DNA of 64,000 nt from an uncultured Poribacteria bacterium. GTDB lineage: Bacteria > Poribacteria > WGA-4E > WGA-3G. Shown here one piece after another: positions 9,019-18,350 of this stretch. Positions within the stretch are counted from its first letter, which is position 1, and every line of letters starts with the position of its first letter. The position numbers and the translations under genes were made by a program. The notes beneath the pieces are model-generated. The model saw only the letters and a list, made by a program, of their open reading frames with translations. It searched no databases and had not been told where the DNA came from. The stretch is from the NCBI GenBank assembly GCA_951813545.1, contig OX638352.1, positions 3,240,835 to 3,304,834 of the forward strand, in the 5' to 3' direction.

Positions 9019-9942
9019 ATGATGAAAATGTTAACAATTCTCGGTGTCATGGCAATAGTCTTCACAGGTTGTACGATCTTTACGCCGCAAGAGACGCAGG
9101 AAGAGCGACGGCGTTTGATTGCGAAATATAACGCTGCGAGAGAGAGACATAATCCAGAAAAAGTTAAGCAGGCAGTGAAGGACCTTCTTGTTGGCAAGTG
9201 GCAGTATGTCGGGTTAGAGGTTGAAGAAGGCAACGTTTACGCACAACGTGCAAACGCCATGTCGCTACAAGCAACCGACGCACCAACCCCTTCTGTAGCG
9301 ACAGTTCCGGAAGGCGCTACAAGCGAACAGCCAACAGCACCAAACGCATCTAAACAAGCAGCAGTACCAAACCTACCAAATCCAGAGGCAACCCCTCAGA
9401 CTCCAGAGGCAGAGGCGAATGTGACCCGCCTGCCACCAATTGAGGTCACAGACGAAAAATCGCAACAACGGGTATTGGGCGCGAAAGCAGCACTCGTCGC
9501 CTCTACCCGCAAAAATCTCATACTCGAATTTTCTGAGGACCGCACCTCCTACTACTACAGCGGTAGCAATCGCGGCACGAACGTCACAGGACAGTGTTAT
9601 GTTACCACAAAGCGATACGGAGACGATCCGCACACATTTATCCGTTTTAATCAGCGAACAGGGCCAGAATTGCTCGAATTCCTTTTCGGTTCCGAACCCA
9701 TAAAACAGATAGCCGCGAAGCAAAAACAGAAGCGAGCAAAGATGATACAGAGCAGAAAGATGGGAATACAAGGGGCACGGAAAGCCGCTGCAAGACAGGC
9801 TTCTTTCTCAATCGCTTCAATGGCGGGAATTACGGTGACAGAGGAAACACTCTATTTAGTCCTGTACGGGGATATGGAGTTAACACCAACGGGTTGGATG
9901 CGAACCGGAGGGTTGAGATGCACTTTCAAACGGATCGAATAA
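9019..9942 (+). CDS. Lipoprotein, tandem family A member 3, with Pro/Thr/Ala-rich insert
   Basis: A 307-residue member of the same lipoprotein family. ATG 9019 (or 9022) follows AGGAG by five bases and opens a signal peptide with lipobox FTGC. The conserved blocks are GKWQYVGLEVEEGN, AKAALVASTRKNLILEF and LYLVLYGDMELTPTGWM with a CTFKRIE end. Unlike its neighbours it has an insert of about 70 residues rich in Ala, Pro, Thr and Gln after the first block (about residues 75-145), probably a flexible linker, and a basic stretch near residue 235 (AKQKQKRAKMIQSRK). The longer frame from 8893 would read through repeat-like sequence and is not favoured. Confidence 0.75.
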   Translation: MMKMLTILGVMAIVFTGCTIFTPQETQEERRRLIAKYNAARERHNPEKVKQAVKDLLVGKWQYVGLEVEEGNVYAQRANAMSLQATDAPTPSVATVPEGATSEQPTAPNASKQAAVPNLPNPEATPQTPEAEANVTRLPPIEVTDEKSQQRVLGAKAALVASTRKNLILEFSEDRTSYYYSGSNRGTNVTGQCYVTTKRYGDDPHTFIRFNQRTGPELLEFLFGSEPIKQIAAKQKQKRAKMIQSRKMGIQGARKAAARQASFSIASMAGITVTEETLYLVLYGDMELTPTGWMRTGGLRCTFKRIE

Positions 9943-9977
9943 AGACAGAGACTTTATTGAACAAGGTCGCACACCGC

Positions 9978-10049
9978 CGCTGGCGAGGTTTGCAACCTCG
10001 CTGCGGGAACAAGGATGCCCATCTTCGCTGGCGAGGTTTGCAACCTCGC
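9978..10049. repeat. Two copies of a 24-bp hairpin repeat
   Basis: The sequence cgctggcgaggtttgcaacc followed by tcgc occurs identically at 9978-10001 and 10026-10049, 48 bp apart. Each copy forms a stem GCGAGGTT / AACCTCGC around TGC. The copies sit at the 5' end of lipoprotein member 4 and remain in frame with it. Confidence 0.8.
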
Positions 10050-10055
10050 CCCAGT

Positions 10056-10709
10056 TTGTCTAAAGTGATTGTGGATTTTACCATACTATCCTTCTACATC
10101 CTGGTATTCACCGGTTGCACCTCTGTAGAGTACCAGCAGATGCAGAACGAGCGCGACACCCGTCGTGAGGCGTACGAAGATGCCCGACGAAAAGAATTTC
10201 GCAAACACAGCCGAGACTTTTTATCGGATGACATGCTGGGTAGGTGGCGATTTCTTGAACTCGTTGTTGAAGAAAGGAACGGGAGCGAAGACATTTTGAA
10301 AGCCAAAGCCGCACTCGCCGCGTCCAAACTTGAAGGATTTAGACTCCGATTTTGGAGAGGGGGCGACCTTTACTATTACCGTGTTGAAAACCTGATTGGT
10401 AAGTCTTATGGGACATACGCAACGCGGAGTGTCTATAGAGGAGAGGAACCTCAGACTGCATCGCTTCGGTTTTATCCGATCTCTGGCTCACATATATCGG
10501 ATTTGATATTCAATTTCACAAAGGGCGTACATAGGCAGGTACTTACGGGTGACGGTGAAGTTTTTACCACGCAGATAGCAACGAAAACCATGAGGGTCTC
10601 TGTGAAAGAGGCGGGATTGGATTTGGCATTGGATCTCGGTATTGTATTAAGCCCCGATGGTTGGCTGCACCGCGGGAACATCCGTTGTTCATTCGAGCGA
10701 ATCGAGTAG
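10056..10709 (+). CDS. Lipoprotein, tandem family A member 4 (start uncertain)
   Basis: The fourth tandem paralogue. After a signal peptide with lipobox FTGC come YQQMQNERDTRREAYEDAR (coiled coil), GRWRFLELVVEERNG, AKAALAASKLEGFRLRFW and the end GWLHRGNIRCSFERIE. The 5' end is odd. The nearest ATG in frame is 9894, inside the previous gene, and reading from it would translate the two hairpin repeats as an unlikely N-terminus (WRGLQPR twice). TTG 10056, GTG 10065 or GTG 10071 would give normal signal peptides but lack a clear ribosome binding site. The repeats may have displaced the original start, so expression is uncertain. Confidence 0.65.
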   Translation: MSKVIVDFTILSFYILVFTGCTSVEYQQMQNERDTRREAYEDARRKEFRKHSRDFLSDDMLGRWRFLELVVEERNGSEDILKAKAALAASKLEGFRLRFWRGGDLYYYRVENLIGKSYGTYATRSVYRGEEPQTASLRFYPISGSHISDLIFNFTKGVHRQVLTGDGEVFTTQIATKTMRVSVKEAGLDLALDLGIVLSPDGWLHRGNIRCSFERIE

Positions 10710-10778
10710 CTTGTATAAACATCCAAAAGCAGACACAAACGAGTGCCTTTACTTGTTACTTAACTAAAGGTCTTTTGT

Positions 10779-11762
10779 ATGAAATATAAATCGATGCTTT
10801 ATATGTTCAGTCTAATACTGGTATTCAAGGGTATCTCCTTCGTTTTTGCAGAGGCACCAGCAACAGCAAAAATAGTGTTTGCATCGAGCCTGAATGTAAA
10901 AGCAAAAGGGGGCAGTGATATCTACATCATGAATCCCGATGGGAGTGACCGGATCAATTTGACCCGTCATGATGCAGAGGATTCGGAACCGACTTGGTCA
11001 CCTTCAGGCAGGCATATTCTTTTTACATCGGACCGAGATGGTGATAATGACCTTTACCGCATGAATGCAGATGGCACGAATGTAAGGAAGATTTTTAAAA
11101 AATGGGCGAATAGATCCAATCCAGCGTGGTCCCCGGATGGTCGACAGATTGCGTACTTTCGTGGGGACGAGCAGGCTATCTATATCGCCTCAAGTGACGG
11201 CGCAAATGAAGAGCGTCTGGTCAACGGTTGGCACCCGACATGGTCACCCGACGGCACCGAAATTGCTTTCGTTTCACTTGAAGAGAGTCTTGATATTCGT
11301 GTCATTGACTTAAAAACCCGTTTGGAAAGAGTCATTGTCCCGATGGAAAAATCATTACTTCACGAGCCTGTGTGGTCCCCAGATGGCACCAAGATCGCTT
11401 TCAATCGCGTCAATATTTTATTGTTTATTCTTAAGGGGTTGTTTAATGCTAAGGATAACCCGCCTGCACAGACCATTGATACAGTTAATAGCGATGGAAC
11501 CGAGATAGAGGCGATCGTTGTTGACGGAACCCAAGTTTCGAGCCCAGCATGGTCACCACAAAGCAATGCCTTAATCTACAGCCAACTTTCTGGAAAGGAA
11601 CGCCATCTCTTTAAAATCTCTTTAGGGAATCTTGCTTCGGAACAAATCACACACGCTGGCACGAACTATAGTTCAGATTGGTTTGACCCGACAGCCTTGC
11701 CTGTCCAGCCGCAACCCCACTTGCTCACAACGGTGTGGGGAAAAATGAAAATACAAAACTAA
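10779..11762 (+). CDS. TolB-like PD40 beta-propeller protein 1
   Basis: A 327-residue exported protein with a signal peptide ending near SFVFAEA. WD40-like PD40 repeats follow, with the hallmarks IYIMNPDGSDRINLT, WSPSGRHILFTSDRDGDNDLY, WSPDGRQIAYF and WSPDGTKIAF. The fold matches the C-terminal propeller of TolB, but there is no TolB N-terminal domain, so a true Tol-Pal role is unlikely. The C-terminus has the block PHLLTTVWGKMK, shared by all four PD40 proteins of the window. It is followed after 36 bp by a paralogue. Its place is the periplasm; ligand unknown. Confidence 0.85.
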   Translation: MKYKSMLYMFSLILVFKGISFVFAEAPATAKIVFASSLNVKAKGGSDIYIMNPDGSDRINLTRHDAEDSEPTWSPSGRHILFTSDRDGDNDLYRMNADGTNVRKIFKKWANRSNPAWSPDGRQIAYFRGDEQAIYIASSDGANEERLVNGWHPTWSPDGTEIAFVSLEESLDIRVIDLKTRLERVIVPMEKSLLHEPVWSPDGTKIAFNRVNILLFILKGLFNAKDNPPAQTIDTVNSDGTEIEAIVVDGTQVSSPAWSPQSNALIYSQLSGKERHLFKISLGNLASEQITHAGTNYSSDWFDPTALPVQPQPHLLTTVWGKMKIQN

Positions 11763-11798
11763 TTTGCCATCAGTATTACATTACGAGAGAAAAATCTT

Positions 11799-12749
11799 AT
11801 GAAAATCACAAGACTTTTTTTTCTTTGTTGCCTTAATTTAGCGTTGGCATTTATCCATGCCGATCAGGTGCACGCGCAAGCACCAAAAACTGCTAAAATC
11901 GTATTCATGTCGAATCGAGATGGCAATTGGGAAATTTACCTGATGAATCCCAATGGAAGTCGTCAAGAGCGACTTACCCGAAATAACGCGAAAGATTACA
12001 GTCCCGTCTGGTCTCCGAATGGAGAGCAGATTCTGTTCGTCTCAGATCGGGATGGCGTAGGTGATCTCTATGTGATGGATGCCGACGGCAGCGGAGTTCA
12101 GCGCGTTTTTGAGGAATCGGCGCGTCGGCAAGAGCCGACGTGGTCCCCGGATGGAAAGAGAGTAGCATTTCATGCTGAGACACCCCATTGGAGCATCCAA
12201 ATAGCCACAATACATGGGACAGATGTGGAAGAGGTAGCTGCAGCAATGCGACAGGGTGGTAACCCATCTTGGTTTCCCGACGGAAATGAGATAGCCTTCA
12301 TTGATAATGACCCCAACCGTATCCGTATTATCACACTCAATTCTGATAAAGTGCGAACATTCCTGCCCCGCGAAACGCCGTGGATGTATGAGCCGGCATG
12401 GTCTCCATCGGGTGACAGACTCGCCTTTAGTTGGTCCAGATGGGGTATAGATGATAAATCAGCCATTTTCGTGGCAAATCGGGACGGAAGCCGCTTGAGG
12501 CAGATTAGTAAAAAGGGATCCGGTAGGTACCCTGTATGGTCACCCGATGGTGATAAAATTGCTTATACAGAGGAAATCATACAGGGAGATGGTCAAGTCG
12601 TCGTTGTTGATGTAAAGACAGGTAAAGAAACGCAGCTGACACACCACGGTTGGAACATCACAGGCAGTTGGTTTGATCCCAAAAACTTATCCGTTACCCC
12701 CGAACCACACCTGCTCACAACAACGTGGGGAAAAATCAAAGCGAATTAG
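11799..12749 (+). CDS. TolB-like PD40 beta-propeller protein 2
   Basis: A 316-residue paralogue of the preceding gene. The signal peptide ends near DQVHAQA, then come PD40 repeats (WEIYLMNPNGSRQERLT, WSPNGEQILFVSDRDGVGDLY, WSPDGKRVAF, WSPDGDKIAY). It ends with PHLLTTTWGKIKAN, the conserved tail. The stop codon overlaps the stop of convergent hrpB (TTAG at 12746-12749), leaving no room for a terminator. Periplasmic; function unknown. Confidence 0.85.
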   Translation: MKITRLFFLCCLNLALAFIHADQVHAQAPKTAKIVFMSNRDGNWEIYLMNPNGSRQERLTRNNAKDYSPVWSPNGEQILFVSDRDGVGDLYVMDADGSGVQRVFEESARRQEPTWSPDGKRVAFHAETPHWSIQIATIHGTDVEEVAAAMRQGGNPSWFPDGNEIAFIDNDPNRIRIITLNSDKVRTFLPRETPWMYEPAWSPSGDRLAFSWSRWGIDDKSAIFVANRDGSRLRQISKKGSGRYPVWSPDGDKIAYTEEIIQGDGQVVVVDVKTGKETQLTHHGWNITGSWFDPKNLSVTPEPHLLTTTWGKIKAN

Positions 12750-15133
12750 GACCGCACCGTCCGCACCTGTCCACGAAGATCCAGCTGCACTTTCCAATTA
12801 TTCCAGCGCGGTAGTAGTACTGAACTCAACGTCGGTTGACGGATGCCGCGCTGCCATCGCAACATGACTAACTTTTCGGTAGGGGAATATTCCACGTCGA
12901 ACTTAGCACCGTTGACGGAAAATTCTCTCGGATATTGCGCCTCAATTTCAGTGATAGTGTCGGTGTCTATCTCGGTAAATACAAAGTCATCCGAAGAGAG
13001 GAGATGCCATTCCTCGGCGACCTCCACCCCCAACACAGTAAGTCGTGAAACCAACCATGCATGTGGTGTCAATCTTGTTGCTTCCGATGTCTCTTGTAGG
13101 TCAGGATTGAGTGCACAGTGCAGTGTCCAAGCATCAATGGCTCGTGTAAGCTGCTCACCGACACCAGGAAACAAGGAGCCAGAGAGAATAAGCGATGCCA
13201 ACGCGTCTCTTAGCAATGCGTCGCGTAGTGGTTGCCGTTCGCGTCCGATTTCTCTTCCCGCATATTCGGTCACCACCTCCGCGACGATGTCTTCACCTTC
13301 AAGCCTTGGTGCAGCGAGTTGAGCAGTTCCGATTCCGGCGTTGACGAGGTCAGCGAAAGCACAAGGTATAGCAGTGCGTCCCATCAATTGAACGCGCGTG
13401 CCTTTCCCAATACCAACGGTTTCTAAAATCAAAGCGGCGTGCTGCCCTTCCGAGAGAAGCGAATCGGAATCGAGCAAGACCTCTCCATGCCCATTCCCCC
13501 ATCCCTTTCCTTTTCTTCTTTGGACGTAAGCGCAAGCGTCCCATTCACGTAAGAGGTAAGCGATCAGTGCTGCGCGGTCGGGTTGTGGTGATGCGTTCTC
13601 TTTCATGACAGGTGGCAGCTGAAAGAACGTCCTAAGCTGCGTTGCAATTCTACGACATTCGACGAGAGCCATTTTATGGAGGTGATGGCGTTTCTCATCG
13701 CCGCATCGCAACGTTCGGATTGCCGTTGTTGCATCGCATCCATCGCGAAAAAGATCTTTCTGGCGAGCATTCCGAATCGCGTCTTGTTGTTCAGTTGACA
13801 TACCCGCCATACGCCGCCATAACGGTGCCGGACGTTCTAACGTTGCAATGAGATCTATCAAATCGCGTCGAAAAGAGAGTGGGGCTTTTACCAGCAATCG
13901 GGCGTGAAGTGGATCAATGGGTAACTTGCAGATTTCGGCACCCTCTGTTGTGAGTATGCCGTCGTCGGAGAGAACACCCCAACTCTTCAGTGCGGTTTGT
14001 GCCCGTTCCACTGCAAAATCAGGAGGTGCATCGAGAAACGTCAAGTCCTGCGGACGATAACCTGTCGAAGCGACCGTCAGCACGAATTGCGTCAAATCCT
14101 CTCGGCGAATTTCTGGGATCGTCTCCTGCTCAAGTTGTCCATGTTCCTCCCAGAGTCTGTAGCAGATTCCCGGTCCGAGACGACCCGCGCGACCACAACG
14201 TTGTTCTGCCGAAGCCTGTGAGATGGGACGTAATGCCAGAACAATCCGCCTGCTTTGATGGACACGCTGGCGCACCAACCCACTATCCACAACAGCAGTA
14301 ATACCTGGAAGAGTGATTGATGTCTCAGCAACATTGGTTGCAAGAATAACTCGGCGGTATTCGGGTTGCGTCTCAAATGCAAGGTCCTGTGCATCAGGAG
14401 ATAAATCACCATGGAGAGGAATAAATTCCACATTCCGCATCTTGTGAAGCGTGTCATGGCATGCGTTAATTTCACCTTTTCCGGGTAGGAAAACCAATAT
14501 ATTTCCCGCAGTCTCTTTGAGTGCCCGCTTAACCCCCGCTTCGACGCGTTCTACCAAATTGTGGGATGTCGGCACAACTGCCCCGCCAAGGTATCGCACC
14601 TCAACAGGATAGACACGTCCCTCTGCACGTAGCACCTGTCCACCAACAAATTGCGCGAGTTGTCGAGCAGCTATCGTGGCAGACATGATAACGAGGCTCG
14701 CATCGCGTCGTTTTTTTCGACATATCGCGAGAAACAGATCAACCTCCACACCACGTTCGTGGAATTCGTCTAAGATGATAGTGCCGTATTGATCCAATTC
14801 TGATCCAGCAGCATATCGTAGGGCAACACCGGGTGTGACGAAACGGATGCGGGTTACAGCATCGGAACTGACATCTTCAAAACGCACCGTATAGCCAACA
14901 GAACGCCCCAAGGGTTCGCCGTGCTGCTGTGCCATCCACCGTGCGAGCGAACGGCAGGCAACGCGCCTCGGTTCAACAACAAGCACCGGTTTATCCGATA
15001 GCGCGGCACACCACGGTGGAATTTGTGTCGATTTTCCACTGCCGGTTGGTGCCACAATCACAACAGGACTTTCTGCTATTGCATCCTGAAATGTCGCTTT
15101 TAACTCTGTAATCGGAAGATTCGTTTCGTTCAT
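12746..15133 (-). CDS. hrpB: ATP-dependent helicase HrpB
   Basis: A 795-residue DEAH-box helicase of the HrpB type. From the chosen start the motifs are Walker A APTGSGKST at residues 28-36, VEPRRVACRSLA (Ia), DEFH (II), MSAT (III), ATNVAETSITLPGI (V) and QRCGRAGR (VI). The C-terminal half has the HA2/ratchet region and the HrpB-specific C-terminus. The start is ATG 15133, where the domain begins. An upstream non-ATG start at 15241 would add 36 unrelated residues and cross the promoter. A -10 TATAAT lies so close to this ATG that the mRNA appears leaderless. The cellular role of HrpB is poorly known. Confidence 0.92.
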   Translation of the reverse strand: MNETNLPITELKATFQDAIAESPVVIVAPTGSGKSTQIPPWCAALSDKPVLVVEPRRVACRSLARWMAQQHGEPLGRSVGYTVRFEDVSSDAVTRIRFVTPGVALRYAAGSELDQYGTIILDEFHERGVEVDLFLAICRKKRRDASLVIMSATIAARQLAQFVGGQVLRAEGRVYPVEVRYLGGAVVPTSHNLVERVEAGVKRALKETAGNILVFLPGKGEINACHDTLHKMRNVEFIPLHGDLSPDAQDLAFETQPEYRRVILATNVAETSITLPGITAVVDSGLVRQRVHQSRRIVLALRPISQASAEQRCGRAGRLGPGICYRLWEEHGQLEQETIPEIRREDLTQFVLTVASTGYRPQDLTFLDAPPDFAVERAQTALKSWGVLSDDGILTTEGAEICKLPIDPLHARLLVKAPLSFRRDLIDLIATLERPAPLWRRMAGMSTEQQDAIRNARQKDLFRDGCDATTAIRTLRCGDEKRHHLHKMALVECRRIATQLRTFFQLPPVMKENASPQPDRAALIAYLLREWDACAYVQRRKGKGWGNGHGEVLLDSDSLLSEGQHAALILETVGIGKGTRVQLMGRTAIPCAFADLVNAGIGTAQLAAPRLEGEDIVAEVVTEYAGREIGRERQPLRDALLRDALASLILSGSLFPGVGEQLTRAIDAWTLHCALNPDLQETSEATRLTPHAWLVSRLTVLGVEVAEEWHLLSSDDFVFTEIDTDTITEIEAQYPREFSVNGAKFDVEYSPTEKLVMLRWQRGIRQPTLSSVLLPRWNNWKVQLDLRGQVRTVRS

Positions 15134-15140
15134 GATGGCT

Positions 15141-15169
15141 ATTATAACCGATAGCCGATTCCGTATCAA
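15141..15169 (-). promoter_or_regulatory. Sigma70-type promoter of hrpB, apparently leaderless
   Basis: Read on the minus strand, TTGATA (15169-15164), a 17-bp spacer and TATAAT (15146-15141). Transcription would start about seven bases later, at 15134-15133, which is the A of the hrpB ATG. Confidence 0.65.
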
Positions 15170-15247
15170 GATAGGGCATTTATTTTTCTTATAGGAGGAA
15201 CCTCCGAATCCCGACCTATTACCGCTACTAACGAACCTCAAACGCTC

Positions 15248-15276
15248 TTGACATTTCTGCCCGTTTCTGATATTAT
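15248..15276 (+). promoter_or_regulatory. Sigma70-type promoter of the TPR/propeller gene
   Basis: TTGACA at 15248-15253, a 17-bp spacer and TATTAT at 15271-15276 (or TATAAT at 15274-15279 with 20 bp). It lies about 40 bp before the chosen ATG 15317. A longer frame starting at TTG 15248 would overlap the -35 box and is rejected. Confidence 0.75.
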
Positions 15277-15316
15277 AATTCCGTATCCATCAATCAACGT
15301 TCTAAAGGAAAAAATT

Positions 15317-17362
15317 ATGTTGCATCAGAAATTTGTAAAGCACACAAAGACAAAAAAACAGAAAGTTTACCGGTTATTTGCATGGATAGTGCCAGTCATC
15401 CTATTACTCTGTCAGCCCTTCGCCTATAGCGAAGAATATGTCATTGTTGAAAGTGAAAACGGCGACAGGCTCACGGGGACTTGGCTTGGAGGTACTGACA
15501 CTTACTTTGAGATCGAGTACAATGGACAGGCTTTAAAACTCCCGTTGACAGGACATACCCTTAAATTTACATCAAATTTAGCGAATGTGCCGGATCGAAT
15601 CGCTGCGAAGAATTATGACAATGGACTTACGCTACTGGAGTTAGGGCTTCCTGAATTAGCACAACGGCGATTTGAAACTGCAATCGAAGAATATCCAAGA
15701 TATCCGGCTGCGCACTATCAACTCGGATTACTTTACAAAGCAAATGGCGACAACGCAAACGCATTGGAAAGATTTCGTTCCGCAGCAATCCTTGATGCCC
15801 CAAGCTTTGACTTAGTCCCACTCTTCCACGAGCTTGGGGATACTGCATTTGCCAACGAAGATTATGCTGTAACAGTGGATAGTTACCAATTGATTTTAAC
15901 CTATTATCCAGAACATACAGACGTACCAGTGCTGAGTTACCTCACTGGATTCCTGCTCGTTGAGGAGTTGGAGGATCAAAATGCCGGACTGTCTCTTCTT
16001 GAATCGGCAATCAAAGAATATCCTGACATGGCGTTCCACGAAAAAGCACTTTTCCTGATTGGGAAACTAAAAGCAGAAACAGACCAGTTGGAAAATGCGC
16101 TGCATACTTTGGATGGGTTTGTTACACGCTATCCGGGAAGTGAATGGATTTACGAGGCACATCTCATCCGTGCGGCTGCCAATTTGAAGCTCGGCAGACT
16201 GGAAGAAGCCGCCAGTGAAGCGATCCTCGTCGACGATATCAGTGACGATGTAAAGATAGAGGAACGCGCAAAACAGATTCTGGATCAGACGAAGTGGACC
16301 GTTTATACCGATACAGATGGGCTTCCGGACAACCAGATCCAAGCGATTACGGTTGATGGCACACAACTATGGGTAGGGACCCCAAAAGGTGTAGTGCTAT
16401 TTGAGACGGCGTATGGTAAATGGATACCGGTTGAAGGTCCGGCGCAGCTGATTAACGCCGCCTTAGAAAGCGTGCCAGATGTGAGAGCCATCGCGGCGAA
16501 CGAACAGGAAGTATGGGTGGGGACGCGTTTTCAAGGGGCTATCCACTACAGCAAGTTAACGGGCAAAATTGAGGTCTATTCCCCGACAGAAGGTCTCCCG
16601 GTCTGGATCAAGGACATCAAGATGGACGAAACGGAGATCTGGTTCGCCACAGATACTGGAATTATACGTAAGATTCGCGGCAGTGACGGACCTCTCCTCC
16701 CTTACAATAGCTACAATAGCGGTCTCCCCGCAGATAATATCAAAACCTTGTTACTAACACCTAAAACAGTTTGGGCGGCCTCAGCAGATGGTGTTATCGG
16801 AATATTTGACCGAGAAATTGAGGAATGGGATTCCTATCATTCCACTGTAATCCGAGAAGGTATGACAATTGTTGGACTCAATACTACGGAAGAGCAGCTG
16901 CTTTTCACATGGTTCAACGCTGAGGAAAAATCCCAAGGTTATTTCCAAGCAGACTTGGATGGTCTGAACGGAAAATCGACGACTCTCGATACGGGCATAG
17001 AGGATGAGAACGACCTAAGAAATATCTACATTAGAGGAGTCTTGGACGCCTCACCTATAGTCGAAGAAGAGCCTGAGGTGCTACCCGTAGAAGAAGCACC
17101 GGACCCGACAATATCCGAATTTTCGTCGGAAATAGCAGGATTGGAAGTAGAACCACCACCTCCCAAGCCACAAATTCCGTTAGTGCTGTGGATAACAACA
17201 AACGATGATTTTTATACGTATCACACACGCTCTCAGGTGTGGGAGTATGTAGCAATGCCTCAGATAACCAGGGGTGAATTGACAACAAAAGCCCTTGTTG
17301 TAATAAACAACAGGGTATGGATAGCAACCAGTAACGGCTTAGTAAGCGCGAGTGTTCAATAA
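15317..17362 (+). CDS. TPR protein with two-component-regulator-like propeller
   Basis: A 681-residue exported protein. A basic n-region and hydrophobic core (FAWIVPVILLLCQPFAYS) form a signal peptide or anchor. Residues about 80-310 contain TPR units (LELGLPELAQRRFETAIEEY, AAHYQLGLLYKANGDNANAL). The second half has reg_prop blades of the kind found in hybrid sensor kinases: WTVYTDTDGLPDNQIQAI, LWVGTPKGVVLF, VWVGTRFQGAIHY, EIWFATDTGIIRK. A Pro/Glu-rich linker lies near residue 600. ATG 15317 has AAAGGAA upstream. No kinase or transporter domain is attached, so it may be a periplasmic scaffold or sensor; inference only. Confidence 0.8.
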   Translation: MLHQKFVKHTKTKKQKVYRLFAWIVPVILLLCQPFAYSEEYVIVESENGDRLTGTWLGGTDTYFEIEYNGQALKLPLTGHTLKFTSNLANVPDRIAAKNYDNGLTLLELGLPELAQRRFETAIEEYPRYPAAHYQLGLLYKANGDNANALERFRSAAILDAPSFDLVPLFHELGDTAFANEDYAVTVDSYQLILTYYPEHTDVPVLSYLTGFLLVEELEDQNAGLSLLESAIKEYPDMAFHEKALFLIGKLKAETDQLENALHTLDGFVTRYPGSEWIYEAHLIRAAANLKLGRLEEAASEAILVDDISDDVKIEERAKQILDQTKWTVYTDTDGLPDNQIQAITVDGTQLWVGTPKGVVLFETAYGKWIPVEGPAQLINAALESVPDVRAIAANEQEVWVGTRFQGAIHYSKLTGKIEVYSPTEGLPVWIKDIKMDETEIWFATDTGIIRKIRGSDGPLLPYNSYNSGLPADNIKTLLLTPKTVWAASADGVIGIFDREIEEWDSYHSTVIREGMTIVGLNTTEEQLLFTWFNAEEKSQGYFQADLDGLNGKSTTLDTGIEDENDLRNIYIRGVLDASPIVEEEPEVLPVEEAPDPTISEFSSEIAGLEVEPPPPKPQIPLVLWITTNDDFYTYHTRSQVWEYVAMPQITRGELTTKALVVINNRVWIATSNGLVSASVQ

Positions 17363-17396
17363 AATCTGTTCGTAAGCGGCACAAACGTAAAGAACT

Positions 17397-18236
17397 ATGC
17401 AACCGACATCCACAAAACTTATTACGCGTTGGTCAGATGCTAAACCCGCCCAAGTCGAAGATGAGTTGGTTGTTGAAGAACCGCTTGAGATTCGGGTGGA
17501 ACAACAGAGTCTAATCGTTGTGATGCGGACTCCGGGGCACGATTTTGAACTCGCCGCAGGTTTTCTTTATACGGAAAGCCTCATAACCTCTGGTGATGAT
17601 ATCGAAATCATTGCTTACTGTGATGAAGAGGACTCTGAAACGCAGTCTTCCGGTTTATCGTCGTTGCAAAATATCGTCAATGTTCGTCTCGTGGAAGAAC
17701 TGGACTTTGAGACACAATCGGGTTGGCAACGGAATTTTCACGCGAATGCGAGTTGTGGACTCTGTGGCAAAATGACGATTGAGTCTGTGAGGCAGCAGGT
17801 GTCACCGCTAAATTTGGGGTTCCATGTGAGCCAAGCAGTGTGCTATAAACTCAACGATCGGTTAAGAAAAGCGCAATCCGTTTTTGAAAGAACAGGTGGA
17901 CTCCACGCCGCTGGACTATTCGACGAAGCGGGTGAACTTCTAATTATCAGAGAGGACATCGGCAGACACAACGCTGTGGATAAAGTTATTGGACAGGCGT
18001 TACTGGCTGACTTGGTGCCACTCGATCGGCATATTCTGATGGTAAGCGGTCGCGCCAGTTTTGAAATCGTTCAGAAGGCACTTTTTGCTCGTATCCCGAT
18101 TATTGTTGCTGTTTCGGCCGCATCTACACTGGCGGTTGACCTTGCGAAGGAGGGCAACCTCACGTTAATAGGTTTCATGCGCGGGCAGAGCATGGCGGTC
18201 TACAGTTGCCCGGAACGGATTTGTCGTGTGGAGTGA
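17397..18236 (+). CDS. fdhD: FdhD, formate dehydrogenase accessory sulfurtransferase
   Basis: A 279-residue FdhD/NarQ family protein. FdhD transfers sulfur from IscS to the molybdenum or tungsten bis-pyranopterin cofactor of formate dehydrogenase. The catalytic CxxC is C120-G-L-C123 within ANASCGLCGKMTIES. Other family blocks are EDIGRHNAVDKVIG and VSGRASFEIVQKA. Length is normal for the family. No formate dehydrogenase gene is in the window, so the target enzyme lies elsewhere. It starts 34 bp after the TPR gene and may be co-transcribed with it. Confidence 0.95.
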   Translation: MQPTSTKLITRWSDAKPAQVEDELVVEEPLEIRVEQQSLIVVMRTPGHDFELAAGFLYTESLITSGDDIEIIAYCDEEDSETQSSGLSSLQNIVNVRLVEELDFETQSGWQRNFHANASCGLCGKMTIESVRQQVSPLNLGFHVSQAVCYKLNDRLRKAQSVFERTGGLHAAGLFDEAGELLIIREDIGRHNAVDKVIGQALLADLVPLDRHILMVSGRASFEIVQKALFARIPIIVAVSAASTLAVDLAKEGNLTLIGFMRGQSMAVYSCPERICRVE

Positions 18237-18312
18237 AGAAATGAAAAAGGTGTGTAGACAAATTTTGCTATCGTTTTGCGATGGGATGTCTCTATAAGGG
18301 TAAAAGGAATTC

Positions 18313-18341
18313 GGGCTTACAAAGCCCTCCTACAAAGGAGC
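18313..18341. repeat. Hairpin repeat ending in a Shine-Dalgarno-like sequence
   Basis: GGGCTT-aca-AAGCCC (18313-18327) is followed by tcctacaaaggag (to 18340), which supplies the ribosome binding site of the next gene. Apex TTACAA fits the TTNCAA hairpin family. Confidence 0.65.
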
Positions 18342-18350
18342 AAAATTATC

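Noticed and set aside
9978..10049. A CRISPR array
   Set aside because: There are only two 24-bp copies, spaced 48 bp, each a self-complementary hairpin, and no cas genes are nearby.
10779..12749. True TolB of the Tol-Pal system
   Set aside because: The proteins have PD40 repeats but lack the TolB N-terminal domain and have no tolQ, tolR, tolA or pal neighbours. There are four such genes in the window.
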